DNA from: Micractinium sp. NFX-FRZ
Lineage: Eukaryota; Chlorophyta; Trebouxiophyceae; Chlorellales; Chlorellaceae
NCBI GenBank assembly: GCA_029339195.1
Contig: JAPTJF010000045.1
Location: 62,001-126,000, forward strand
Direction: 5' to 3'
DNA: 64,000 nt
Shown here: one piece after another, positions 11,801 to 22,491 of the stretch
Layout: each line of letters starts with the position of its first letter
Numbering within the stretch: position 1 is the stretch's first letter
Position numbers and translations under genes: made by a program
Notes under the pieces: model-generated
Database searches by the model: none
Seen by the model: only the letters and a program-made list of their open reading frames with translations
Told to the model about the DNA's origin: nothing

Positions 11801-13327
11801 CCGCCGCAGCGAATGCCCAGCACGATCCACAGGGGCCCTGGTTGCGAATCGCGGGGACCTGCATGTGTGGGAGCAAATGAGGGGGTTTCAGGGCAGGGTG
11901 CCCACAGAGACAGGGTCCACAGGCAGATGCACCGGCATCCTGCTAGCAAGCTCCCCAGCTGCGCTGTTGCTGCAGCGTGCCTCCGGTCCTGCACTCGGCA
12001 ACCTCGCCCTTGCAAAGCTGCTGCAGCAGGTGGCGCACCATGCTCGCTGGAGCCTGGCCCACCCCAGCCCACACCGCCTTGGCCCCTCACCTTGCCCTTT
12101 GCTCGCCAGTCCACGCTTGCAGGCAGCACCTCGCCAGGATCTGCTGCAATCTCATCGCCAGCTGGCGCTGCAGCGGCTGCTGCACGCACTCCTGCCGGGG
12201 GCAGGCGCAGGCCCAGGCTGGTGTTCTTGAACTCTTCCAGGGACAAGTGGCTGAACTGGTTGATGCCTGCGGCAGGGCAGGGGGATGCACATCAGCACCC
12301 GGGCTCAGTGGGTGGACTGCACACTCCTGCTCCCTGCCGCGCACAGCTGCAGCACCAGGCACCAAGCACAGCTGCAGCACGCCTTGGCATGTCGGGCACC
12401 AGGCGAGACATCCAGCTGTGAAACGGCGCACGCGCACCCAGGAAGTACGAGGTTTTCTGGAGGTTGTGAGCAATGATGCCCTGCAGCGTGCCGTTGAAGT
12501 TCCTGTACCGCTTCTCCTGCAGCACGAATGGGTGGCCAGCATGGCACCCATGAACGTGAGTGGTGCGGGAGGCGTGGGTGGGAAGCAGGCAACGACAGCG
12601 GCAGCGCGGTGGCAGTACAGGCAGTGCGGGTTGGGCACTGCTGCATGCTATGCCGCAGCGGTGCACAGCATCAGGCGTGGGCAGTGCCAGCGTGCTTGAC
12701 AGCAGGACACGGTGCTTACCGCAGCATCTGCCGCAAACTTCCTGCCAAAGGAAGCGGACCATGCCTTGAACAGGTTGCGGCGGTTGGCGTCGTTCTGCAG
12801 CACACAGCAGGCGCAGCAGGCACAGGGCGCACAGCCAGGTTTGAGTATCAGTGACCTGTACTGGACTGGCCCATCTCACTTGCCTTCATGTTGCAGCCAT
12901 CCCTCCCTTCAGCCCGACTGCCCCGCTGCCTGCCACCTGCGCCCAGCACAAGCGCACTGCCGGCGGCTCGAGAGTGAGCAGGAATGAAGAGGTGGCGCAT
13001 CCCAGCAGGCCAGCATTGCCAAGGCTTGCGCACCCTTTGTGGCATCCCCCGCTTACCAGTGCTGCCAGCTGCTTGGTGACCTTCACAATGTCGAAAGTAG
13101 AGGCCAGGTTCTTCCAGAACCTGGTATAGTCGGGTGCTGGGGGTTTTGGAGGCGAGGGCGGGCGGGGAGGCGGCCGTGGGGAGGGCGGCGGTCGGGGAAG
13201 CGGCGGGGGTGGGCGGGGGGGGCCGGGGCCGGGGTGGGGGCTTCCGATTTTTGGATGGGGCAGCGCAAGAGGTGATGGCGCACAAGGCCAGCGCCAGCGC
13301 TAAGTAGAGAAGTGTGCACGACCGCAT
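8817..13327 (-). CDS. Secreted papain-family (C1A) cysteine protease with proline-rich linker and MRH-like C-terminal domain
   Basis: Eleven exons: 13057-13327, 12720-12794, 12438-12516, 12091-12266, 11749-11858, 11476-11537, 10952-11115, 10478-10653, 9686-10298, 9358-9498, 8817-9023; about 690 aa. Order: signal peptide (MRSCTLLYLALALALCAITS); Pro-rich spacer; I29-type propeptide ending YFL-GINQFSHLSLEEFK; mature protease with the oxyanion Gln and catalytic Cys in NQGPCGSCWAFA, then CNGG, catalytic His in MDHAVLAVGFG and Asn in VRNSWGDTWGEQGY; a linker of about 150 residues of Pro/Ser repeats with three EPALSPPP units; then YTGGSGANC, INRRTTVHYVC and CVYNVTVSTPRA, resembling a mannose-6-phosphate-receptor-homology (MRH) domain. 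It probably acts in the vacuole/lysosome or outside the cell. Exon 1 changes frame at a G8 run (13215-13222): its 271 nt should be 270. The last codons may instead splice to a short exon restoring the final MRH Cys. Confidence 0.85.
10749..10786. repeat. Perfect 15-bp inverted repeat in protease intron
   Basis: CTGGCGGGAAGCGTG at 10749-10763 and its exact complement at 10772-10786, with an 8-nt loop. It lies in the intron between the exons at 10952-11115 and 10478-10653. It could be a transcript hairpin or a remnant of a small inverted-repeat element; no flanking duplication was established. Confidence 0.8.
10829..10855. repeat. (GATA)n-like microsatellite
   Basis: Repeated ATGGATAG units inside a protease intron. 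Simple repeat, no function inferred. Confidence 0.7.
13215..13222. other. G8 homopolymer where the protease reading frame shifts
   Basis: Signal peptide (ATG at 13327) and propeptide (codon for Tyr at 13128) are in different frames within one exon (offset 199 nt, remainder 1). Pro-rich coding continues on both sides of this run if one base is removed. Either an assembly indel or a real frameshift. Confidence 0.6.
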
Positions 13328-13471
13328 CGGCGCCAGGCCCGCTGGGCGGGCGGGCGGGCGGCCCGCCAGCATCCTGCCGCACACGGGTCCTGCGGCAACA
13401 GCGCACGTGAAACAGTATCTGCACACCAGACACGGCCTTCAGGCCCAGCTAGACAGCAGCTAGACAGCGAA

Positions 13472-14460
13472 CTAGCTGAACGCCTTGTCACAGACCTGCC
13501 GGTGGCCTGGGCAGCGCGCCTCGTCCGGCACGCAGCGTGCGCCCTTGCCTGCTGTGTCGGCCCCTGAGTTCTTATTGAGAAGCGCCTCGCAGCAGCCGCT
13601 CCGGTTGACAGGCACACACACCGTTGTCGGACTCTCTGAAGTGTCCAGGTGCCCTGGACAGTCCTGTCCTGACAACACCAGGCTGGCCGTCTGCAAGCTC
13701 ACACAGAAAGCAGGATCTTCCAACTGCGTCCGCCAGCATGCGCATGTGCCCGGTGAGCAGATGATGACCCCAAGGGAAGCTGGGCCACTGCGTGCACCGG
13801 TCACTTGGCCAACCGCAAGCCAGCCTGGAGGTATCTGGATCCAAGCGTACCCTCAGGCACCCAAGAACGCGCAGGCTGTAGCTGCCAATCCTGCTGCCAA
13901 TCCTTCTGGGCCGACATGCAAGTCGCCTAAAATGCTGCATCCTTGCACCTCCTAAAGACACTCGGAAAGTCAAATGTGGACTGCTTGGCATACACAAGGT
14001 GCACGACCTACCCCCTAGGCCGCAGGCGCGCGCCTGCGGCGTGCTGCGCCCACCTGGGCTGCACGGCAGCTCGCACCTCGCTGCTGGATTTCACATGGTG
14101 CAAGGATGTCAAGCGGCTGCAACCGGTTGACGTGGCAGCCTGCCGCTACCAACAAGAGGTGCCCCCACTCCTGCCACCCCCACTTCTCCACTGGGATACC
14201 CCCTGCACACCTGGCCGCCCCAGCACCTGCACTCCTGCCACAGCAAACTGCTCATGTGCATATGCTGGAAGAAGGCGCTCTCGTTGGAAATTGGTAGCGG
14301 GGACGTCTGCAAGATTGGGCAGCGAGGAGTTGCGATTGTGTATGCGCACTTGTCGAGTTGCTTCCAAGGGCGGGGACAAAGGAGCTCTCGAGGCACCCAG
14401 GGCACCCCGTGCCTTGGTGGGAGAAATGCCAAGTACAGCCGTGTCAGGCCAGGCAACCCA
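13472..14460 (-). CDS. Possible Cys-rich secreted protein (uncertain gene)
   Basis: No family is recognised. The best-supported part is a minus-strand exon at about 13472-13690. It follows a good acceptor (TGTGTGAGCTTGCAG), has high G/C at third positions and encodes a Cys-rich stretch ending RCPGHRQVCDKAFS and a stop. A second possible segment near 14245-14400 reads CAYTIATPRCPI...LLWQECRCWGG. The connecting exons and the start codon could not be fixed. The plus strand of the same region is also open and Cys-containing, so the strand is not certain. It lies between the protease start and the Nudix gene. Confidence 0.3.
14019..14040. repeat. 22-bp perfect palindrome
   Basis: GCCGCAGGCGC followed immediately by its exact reverse complement, in the poorly annotated interval between the protease and Nudix genes. 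It can extrude as a cruciform or fold as a hairpin; role unknown. Confidence 0.8.
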
Positions 14461-14682
14461 ACTGGTCACATATAGCATGTGCCGCATGAGCCACGTCCTA
14501 AGCCGGGTGCCGGCAACAGCAGACACGTACTTGACATCATGGGGAGCCTTCCCCGCGATGCCCGGCTTGCTACCGGCCATGCATTGGCACGCCGCATGCA
14601 ATCTCCTGAGCTTGATGAGCTGACAAACTCCAAGCGCACATCAGTATGGTAAGCAGCAGCATGCACACAGAGGAGCGATGCC

Positions 14683-17600
14683 GTGGCGTGCTGCTGCCAC
14701 TGCCGCCGCTGCCGCCGCCGCTGGCGTGCTGAGCCCTGCTGTGAGCCTGGGCGAGCAATCCATCGCCCACCGACTGGGCTGGCACCGTGGCTCCCGAACT
14801 TTCAGGCGATCCTCGATACATTTGCTAGTCCTGCCTGCGGCCAAGGAGGCGGGAATGTGGGTAGCAGAGTTCCGTGGCTAGCGGCGGTCGGCTGCCTGCG
14901 ACCTCTCCTTGCGTCAGGCGATTTCGGAGATACTTGCGACTCAATTGTTCCGACGATGCGGGCCCTGAGCGCGCAAGGTGGGACCCGCCTGCTGCCCTGG
15001 CCACCGCACCTTCAACTGGCCACTTTTGCTGCGCTCACAAACACTTGCTGGCAGCGGCTGACCATCCTGCAACCCGCTGCAATTGCAGCGCGTTCACCGG
15101 CGGGGCAACCAGTGCTGCAGCGGCGGCAGTGCTGCCCGCCGCCAGCCCTGCTGCCGCCGCCCGTGCAGACCTGCGCCGGCCCTGCACGGCGCTCGTTCGG
15201 GACAGCAGCGGCACCGCTGGGGGCAGCCCAGAAGACGCGCCCATCTGTTGCACTGGCAGCAGCCTCCGCGGCTGGGCCAGGAGGGCCTGTTGAGGGCGGC
15301 GAGCGCAGCAGCCACAGGTCGGGCCGCAGCGACAGGCGGCATGCGCAGCGGGCGTCATCCCCGCGCCCCCAGAGCCCGGCAGCAGCAGCAGCCCCCCTGC
15401 CAGATGCTGAGGACAGCAAGAGACTGGCCAAGAAGGCAGCGGCGGTGCAGCAGGATTTGGAGGAATTGATCAGCGTGAGCCGGCGCGCGCTGCAGCCGCC
15501 GCGGCGGTGGCAGTGGCGTCGCGACCGGCAGGAGTACCAGCGGCAGCAGCGGCTGCAGCAGGAGGAAGAGCAGGAGGCGGTGCAGGAGCTGCGGCGCTGG
15601 GAGGCCTGGGGGCGGGGCCTGGGCGCGCTGCAGCCGCTGCAGCCGCTGCCGCCGCCGCCGCCGCAACAGCAGCGAGGCAACGGCAGGCAGTGGCAGCGGG
15701 CGTCCGAGCAGGGCAGGGTGGGCCAGCAGCAGCCTGAGCAGCAGCAGCAGCAGCAGCAGCGGGGGGGCAGGCAAGGCCAGCAGCAGCAGGGTCGCCAGGC
15801 GGGGCGGGCAGCTGGCCCCCTGGCCAGCATTTCAGTTGATCAGGACGACATGGATGCAGCCATTGCCCACACCTTCCCGGTCACCGGCAGGGCCGCCCCC
15901 TCCCTGCGGCCCATGGGCGGCGGGCCTGGCCCGCCCCGCATCAGCCTGCTGGCATCAGCCGACGTGAGCGGCAGCAGCGCCGGCGGCGCGCTCGAAAGCG
16001 GGGCGGAGGTGGTGCAGGAGGAGGGGGAGGCCAGGCGGGCTGGGCGCTGGCCGCCACGCATGCCTGCCAACGTGAACAACGTGCTGGTGGTGTCTGCAGC
16101 GCTGATGAACAGCCAGAACCAGGTGCGTGCTGGCCTGCTGCTTGGGCAAGAGGGAGGAAGGGGTTGTGCTGCGTGGGCGACCTCCCTTGCCGCAGGCAGG
16201 CAGAATGGGCAGGGGCCAGGCGTAGCCTCAGCGGCGCAAGCTGCAGCTGCCTGCAGCTGCAGAGGGCAGTGCCCATTCCAGCCATGCCCAGGCACTCTGG
16301 CAGGGGCCTGCCGCTCTGCCGCCGCCCACGGCTCCAGGCTGCCCGCCACCCACCCATGTTTGCCCTGCTCTGTGCTTTGCTGTGCTGTGGTCTGCTGTGT
16401 CACGCTGTGCGTGCCGAGCTGTGCTTTGCTTTGCTGTGCTGTGCTGTGCAGGTGCTGCTGTCCAAGCGGGTGCGGGGCAACTCTAAGTTCCGAGGGCTCT
16501 ACGAGTTTCCTGGCGGCAAGGTGGGCCCCCGGTTGTGTGCTGCCTGTTCCCTTGGCTGGTTGGCTGCCTGCCCGCTGCCACTGTGTGCCTGCCTGCCTGC
16601 CCGCCCGCCTGAGTGCCTGCTGCAGCTCTGTGCCTGCTTGCCCACCAGCCTGGCCGCGAATGCCACCCACTGCACGCTGCTTTGCCGTTCCCGCCCCTCA
16701 CATGCCCCTGGTGCACGCCTCCACCCAAGCTGTTCACCTGTGCTAATGGTATTGCTGGTACTGATGTTGGTACTGCAGGTGGAGCCGGGGGAGATCCCTC
16801 AGTACGCGCTGCAGAGGGAGCTGCATGAGGAGCTGGGGGTGGAGGTGAGCTAGGGGCAAGGGGGCAAGGGGGCAGGCCCCGGAAGGGGGCGGGGCGGAGT
16901 CATTCGGGGCATGCATCGCGACCCGACCCTGGCTTGCATGCAAGGGAGAGTACGAGCGCTGCTCCGCGCCGCCCGGACCTGCTGGCTTGCTCAATCCAGG
17001 TGCCCCGCCTCCCCTTGCCGCCTTGCGCCCGATGTCCCATGATGCGCCCCGATGATGTGCCCCTCCCCACTTCCTGCAACCCAGCCTGCCCGCCCACCCT
17101 TGACCCGCCCTTCCGTATGCCCCCCTGCCGCCCCTTTTGTCTTTGTTGTTGTTGTTTCTTTGCAGGTGGAGGAGCGTGACCTGCAGGCCCTCACGTTTGT
17201 GAGCCATCGCTACTGGTACTGGGCACACAACTTCCTGGCGCTGCTCTTTGGTGAGGAGGCGGGGCGGGGCAGGGTTGGCTGCTTGCTGCTGGATTGGGGA
17301 CGTCGGCTCTGGTCGAGGAAGGTCTGCTGGGTAGGCGCGATCTGCTGGATGTTTGAGGCCTGCTGGTTGGGCGACGTCTGCAGCTGGCTGGCTTGCCAAG
17401 GCTTTTGGTGGGTGGGGGAGGTGCGCCGCCCCGGGTCACAGCTCGAGTTGAGCTGTGGTGGCCAGGGCAGCGCGCACCCAGTGCTGCTCTCAGGCAGGAG
17501 CAGCAGGCTAGCTACCCACCGCTCCGTGCCACACGCACCCTGGCTGCTGGACTGGCGCCTTGAGCTGTCTGCTCATCACAGCCCTGTGCCGCTTCTCTCC

Positions 17601-19584
17601 CTCCCGCAGTGGCGGAGCAGTGGCGGTTTGAGCCGCGCAGCATGGAGGGGCAGGAGCTGGTGTGGGTGCACTGCGACGAGCTCATGTCTTATGCCGACAA
17701 GTGAGTGGGGAAGAGGAGGGCGGTGCAGCTGAGCAGTACTATATGACAGCGTTGCGGTTCGTGGGGAGCGGCCAGGGTGTGGTGATGAACTTTTGAGTAG
17801 GGAGGAGGGCTTGTGCGCAGCGGGGTGAGGGCGGCAAGCGTGGGATGGGAGGACAGGGAGGCCCGTCAGCGTGCGCAGCATGGGCAGGGAGGCAGGGAGG
17901 ACCTTGGGGAAAGAACCTTGCGCGCCCGGCAGCGCGCACATCGAGAGCGCTGAGCGCGGCTCTCCCACATGTGTGGTCCCCCACCCGCTCCCACTGGTGC
18001 AGGGTGCCCGAGCCCACAAAGCGCATGCTGGCGGCCGTGTATGGCGTGATGCTGCACCGCCAGCGCCGCCAGGTGGCAGAGGCAGGCCCGCCAGCTGGCT
18101 TCATGATGCCACCTGGGCCGGTGCCGCCCGCTGCAGCCCCGGCAGACAGCTGGGCAGGTTCCAGTCACACCGGCCTGGGCACCGCCGCGCGGCGGCGGCT
18201 GCGGCGGCTGCGCAACCTAGAGCTTGGGATGGCTACACTGGCAGAGCCAGAGGCAGACAGCGCTGCTGCCTTGGCCGCCCCTCCTGTGGCGCCCGGGCCC
18301 ATTGTGTTGGAAAGCCGCAGCGCCAGCTTTGGCGCCCGCTCAGGGTCGGCGGCGGAGGCACGGTCAGAAAGGAGGCGGCTGCGGCAGCTCGAGCGGCGGC
18401 GCCTGCGGCGGCTGCACAAGAACGAAGAGAGAGTAGCGGCAGTGCCTGCAGCTGCAGCTGCAGAGGCAGAGGCAGCGGCAGGCATCGCTGGCGCGCTCCT
18501 CCCCGCTGCTCTAGCACTCACGGCGGGTGACGTGGATGACGGCAGCGCCGGTGGTGCAGGCAGCTCGACAGCAGCAGAGGCGGATGACAGGGCAGAGATG
18601 AAGCGGCTGCGGCAGCTCGAGCGGCGGCGCCTGCGGCGGCAGCGGAAGAAGGACGAGAGGGCAGCGGCCGCAGCTGCAGAAGCAGGGGGCGGCACGGCTG
18701 CTGCACTGCACTTGTCTTCGGCGTCCCTCGCGGCACCGGTGGATGGTGGTGTCAGCAGCGGCGCTGGCGGCTCGGATGCAGCAGATGCGGAGGACGGGGC
18801 AGAGAAGAAGAAGAAACGTCGCAGGCAGCGCAGGGGCAAGCGGACACCCTCCTCCAGTGCTGAGGGCGCTGCAGAGGCAGAGGCGGCAGCGCCAGCAGCA
18901 GCAGGGGTGGCTGCAGCTCCAGCAGCGGGGCTGCCAGCAAGCAGCGGCAGCGAGGCACCCAGCCAGTGTGAGGAAGGCGCAGTGGCGGAGAAGAAGAAGC
19001 GTCGGCGGCGGCCCCGGCGGAAGCGCTCCTCCTTAGCTTTGGATGGAGAGGCAGCAGCAGACGAGGGAGCGGCAGACGAGGCAGCGGCGGAGGCAGCCGC
19101 AGGTGAGCCCTCGCGCACCAGCAGCAGCCAGGCGCCCAGTCACTCTGAGGAGGAAGGCGCAGGGGTGGAGAAGAATAAGCGGCGGCGGCGGTCCCGGCGC
19201 AGCCGGCAGGCGAGCAGCGCAGACGTGCCTGCAGCGGCGGTGGGCGAGGCTGGCTCTTCCCTGGCGGCGGCACAGCCAGAGCGGCTAGCCGAGGCTGCAC
19301 CAGCCGTGTTGAGCGGCAGCGGGAGCAGCACCCAGCTCAGAGGCAAGGGCGTATCGGCAGCAGTGAGCGTCCCGCGCCGTGGGCAGCTCACTGGCAGGCG
19401 AAGCCTGTCTTCCCAGCAGCCGCAGCGTCAGCCTGGGGCCCTCCAGCTGCAGAGGCGGCGGTTCAAGTGGCAGCCTGCCCAGGAGCAGCGGTGGCGGGGC
19501 GTGCGCTCGGGAGCAGGCAGCGAGGTGGAGGAGTGGTGGGAAGGGGGTGGCGAGAGGGTGGACGACTGGTGGGGAAAGGAGTAG
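14683..19584 (+). CDS. Nudix hydrolase (MutT-like) with low-complexity N-terminus and basic-repeat C-terminus
   Basis: Exons 14683-16122, 16452-16520, 16779-16844, 17166-17250, 17610-17700 and 18003-19584 join in frame (1110 aa from the first ATG). The Nudix fold starts at about residue 465 (NNVLVVSAALMNSQNQ, VLLSKRVRGNSKFRGLYEFP). The Nudix box is GGKVEPGEIPQYALQRELHE followed by ELGVE, matching G-x5-E-x7-RE-x2-EE-x-G and supplying the metal-binding Glu residues. It resembles MutT/8-oxo-dGTP pyrophosphatases, but substrate cannot be told. The N-terminal ~450 residues are Ala/Gln/Pro-rich with a polyQ run. The ~500-residue C-terminus repeats RLRQLERRRLRR and EKKKRRRRPRRKR blocks separated by acidic/Ala-Ser spacers. 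True start uncertain: ATG 14683 or an in-frame ATG at 14956. Confidence 0.8.
18180..19220 (+). repeat. Internal repeats encoding Arg/Lys-rich blocks in the Nudix protein
   Basis: At least five basic blocks, at about 18185, 18365, 18600, 18805, 18985 and 19165, each followed by an Ala/Glu/Ser-rich spacer of roughly 40-60 codons. The two blocks at 18370-18430 and 18605-18650 share GGCTGCGGCAGCTCGAGCGG. This suggests growth by internal duplication. Confidence 0.75.
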
Positions 19585-20220
19585 TGTGCCGGCAGCAGGG
19601 GCCCGGCCCACGGCACACTGATACTGGCGCCCTGGGCAGCCACACACCGTTAAGCGGGGGCGTGCGGCTCCTTGCATTTATAATTGTCCTGCAATCGGCT
19701 CTCTACATATGAAGCACTGCAATGAAACATAGGAAAGCAAGCACGGTAACTCTCGCACTGACACGAGGCAGGACGTGTGGTGCTGCTGCGCTGAAGCAGG
19801 CCCGGTCGTGCCGGTGCTTGCAGGAGGCGTTGATTCCAGCTCAGCCGCTGCCAGCTGGGCATGCCTTGGCAAATCGGTTTGTGCCCGCTCACCTCCCAAG
19901 CACGAAATGACTTGGCTGCAGCTCGGCGTGCATCTCATGCAGCTCCAGCGCCTGGAAGCTGCCCAGAAGCCGGCACCGGTGCGAAAAGGGGCGCCGCTGA
20001 GGCATGGCTGCGCCCCCTTCATGTCCATAGTCAAATACTGTTCAAGAAAGTGTCATGGGAGTGCCTGCTGCCCTACAGTTTACATGCATTGGTACATTTG
20101 TTGGTGAAAAATGTAGTAGTACGCGTCTTCTGCTGCCAGCCCTGTCACCTGAGTCTGGGCACACATGCCATCAATGTATTTGCCACTCAGCCGACTCAGT
20201 CGACCGGTGGCCAAGGCAGC
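19585..20220. other. Intergenic between convergent Nudix and membrane-protein genes
   Basis: No gene recognised. It should contain both 3' UTRs. The only regulatory match is a minus-strand TGTAA at 20080-20084 (separate entry). Confidence 0.6.
20080..20084 (-). terminator. Putative TGTAA polyadenylation signal
   Basis: TGTAA on the minus strand, 137 bases past the stop of the membrane-protein gene at 20221-21861. TGTAA is the usual green-algal poly(A) signal. Confidence 0.5.
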
Positions 20221-21861
20221 TCACTGTGCCGACGGGTTGTCCCTCCAGTTGGAAGGCCCTGGCTGCTCCTGCTGCCGCTGTGCCAGCATCAGCTGCTGCA
20301 TCTCACGCATCAGAGCCAGCTCCTGCTGCAGCAACTCCTCAGCCAGGGCCGCTTGATCTTGCTCACCAGGCACCGCTGCTGCCGGCACCCTGTGCGTGTG
20401 CACCTGCACCGTGGTCGCGGCAGCAGCGCCAGGGGAAGCACTCTTGTTGCTTGTTGATGCCAGCTGCTTCAGGCCTGCCCCGAGGGGGGCGGCCTGTGCC
20501 TGAGAACCCTTCTCAGGGTCGTGCTTGGTTTCCTTGGCAGGCCACAACGAGTGCAGGAAGCCCAGTGCACCCTTCTGCAGCTCGCGCATGCCTGCCTGCG
20601 CCAGGAGCAGGCGCGCCCTGCGGCGGCGCAGCAGCACCCAGCCCACTGCAGGCCAAGGGCAGGGCGTGGTTATGTATTTGACTGGTAAGGTGTTCAAGGG
20701 CAATGGCAGGCATACACCAAGCGGACAGTGGCAGAAGATGTTGACGTACGTGAAGTGCCAACCGCATCTCCGCACCAAGCTGCCCGTTTCACCCCAAACA
20801 CAACGCTCGCAGCACCCTGGCCTCACCAAGGGCGGCGAATGCAATACAAATGAGCACTGCGATGGCGGCAATCAGCCCTGTGGGCTTCCCATGTGCCGGC
20901 GGCGGAGGTCCGGCCCTGGCAAGCGGCAGCACCAGGGTGACGTCTTTCGCTCGCAGGTGCCCCAGCAGGGGCACTGGGAAGATGTCATGCACCCGCGCCT
21001 TCAGCAGCTCCACCATCTTTCGTGCAGCGGCGTCGTCTTGGGCGCTCTCCGCATACTGCGTCCAAAACGTGACTGCTCCCCTGGGGTTGTCGGCAACGGT
21101 GTATGGTGGCCACGTTGCGCCTGCGGGGCGGGAAAACGCGGGTTGAGGGTGGGTGGAGGATCCCACACGTGGTGCATTTGGCTTGATTTCCTGGTGGCTT
21201 CCTCAACCCCATGCCCTCGGGCTGTAATCTTCTTCTTCTGCTTCTGAAGGATCCCACAGGAGCTCGGCTGCCGGCAGTGCCAGCGCCGCTGCCAGGCATT
21301 CGCAGCCTGTACCAGTACTGCCAGTAGTGCCAGGAGTGCTGCCAGCTCGACTGCCAGTAGTGCCACTCCCAGCACCCGTGCCAGCACCAGTGCCAGCGCC
21401 GTTGCCAGGCATTCACAGCCAATCGCACCTGCAGCCACGGCCGCATCCTGGTACGCCTTCCTCACTGCCTCCTTCTTTGTGCCCAGTATGAGCGCGGTGC
21501 CAAAGGCGCTTGTGAGCGTGAATTTGAGGATGGCGTTTGGCAGCACGCACTTCTCGCCGTCCCAGAATTGAAGTCCCACGCACTGCTCCTTCGCCACCTG
21601 CTGCAATGTCCGGCTGTGCAGCGGAGCCGGACCGGCCTGCAGCGACATGTGGGTGCATATGAGTAAGCTGGACCATCGAACATTCAGTAATCCCCAATCA
21701 CCCCACTCTGTCCTGCCATGCCAGCTCCGTCCCACCTGCTCATGGCTGGTGTGTTGAATGTGCCGCCTTCCATTGAGCGCCAGTGCTGGCGCTGCTGCGG
21801 CAGGCTGCGCCGCTGCCAGCGCCAGGGCAGACAAGAGCAGGAGCAGCGCCGAGGCCTTCAT
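20221..21861 (-). CDS. Single-pass membrane protein A (paralogue of 22492-26426)
   Basis: Four exons: 21736-21861, 21429-21636, 20827-21120, 20645-20221; 350 aa, phases consistent. Signal peptide (MKASALLLLLSALALAAAQP), then an ectodomain containing AFGTALILGTKKEAVRKAY, FWTQYAESAQDDAA and DIFPVPLLGHLRAKDVTLVL, then one membrane helix (GLIAAIAVLICIAFAALG) interrupted by a phase-1 intron at its end and continued by VGWVLLRRRR. The cytoplasmic tail contains DPEKG, APLGAGLKQLAS and a Gln/Leu-rich helix. The neighbour upstream has the same order of parts, the same intron position in the helix and the same tail motif, so the two are tandem duplicates. No named domain is recognised; a cell-surface or wall-linked role is inferred only from layout. 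The start at 21861 precedes the signal peptide directly. Confidence 0.75.
21280..21420 (-). repeat. Duplicated ~30-bp units in intron of membrane protein A
   Basis: TGCCAGCGCCGYTGCCAGGCATTCRCAGCC occurs twice within the intron 21121-21428, with degenerate CCAGTAGTGCCA units between. The intron happens to be open in one frame, which could mislead gene callers. Confidence 0.7.
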
Positions 21862-22491
21862 CCGCTTTGTCAGACTGCTACTCGTCAAATTGCCAGCCGT
21901 CCAAGAGGAAGGGCACTCCCCAGGGCCAGGGCCGCCCAGGTGGGGCCGCCCCGAGGGCTCCGCCGGTCAGTGGGACCGCTCCTGTGTCTTGGGCGCAAAC
22001 CGGGTTGCGGTTGAATTCAGGGAGCTGACATCTGCGGCGGCCGGCTCTTCAGCTCGCTCTCAGCTCCCCGAGGGCACTGCCTGGAAAGCACGGCCCGCGC
22101 CGGAGCTCGGCCAGGCTCGGAACTAAACCAATTCATGTATTTCAGCGACATTGCGGATTTCCTGCCGTCGCAGGCGACGCACGTACAAGGGCAGAACCTG
22201 GTGCCTGCCCGCCTCCCGCCAGCGGTGCCAGGTGCCGCCTTCCTGTGCCTGGCCACAAGCCCACCCCTGCACACACCAGCCGCGGCCTGGCAGGTTGAAT
22301 ATTACACACCAATTGTCAAGGCGGGGCGTCATGTCAGGATAACAAGGATTACAAGGCGACTTGCTCAGCAGCACAAGATTCCAATGTGGAGGAAGATGGG
22401 TTTGCTCTGAAGAGACAGGTCAGCGACACAGACTCAAGCTTCTTAAGTACAACTTTTTGCACCCTCTTCCCGCCCCATAACGGGCACTGCA
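21862..22491. promoter_or_regulatory. Upstream region of membrane protein A; 3' region of paralogue B
   Basis: No gene seen. It holds CTCCCCGAGGGC at 22064-22075 followed by CTGGAAAGC at 22081-22089. The same pair stands upstream of the paralogue (26677-26688 and 26697-26705), which suggests a conserved promoter block inherited with the duplication. Confidence 0.5.

Noticed and set aside
21132..21428. Coding extension of membrane protein A through a hydrophobic Leu/Ala-rich frame
   Set aside because: It is built of short DNA repeats, lies exactly between a GTGCGA donor and a GCAG acceptor, and skipping it joins the conserved blocks in frame.
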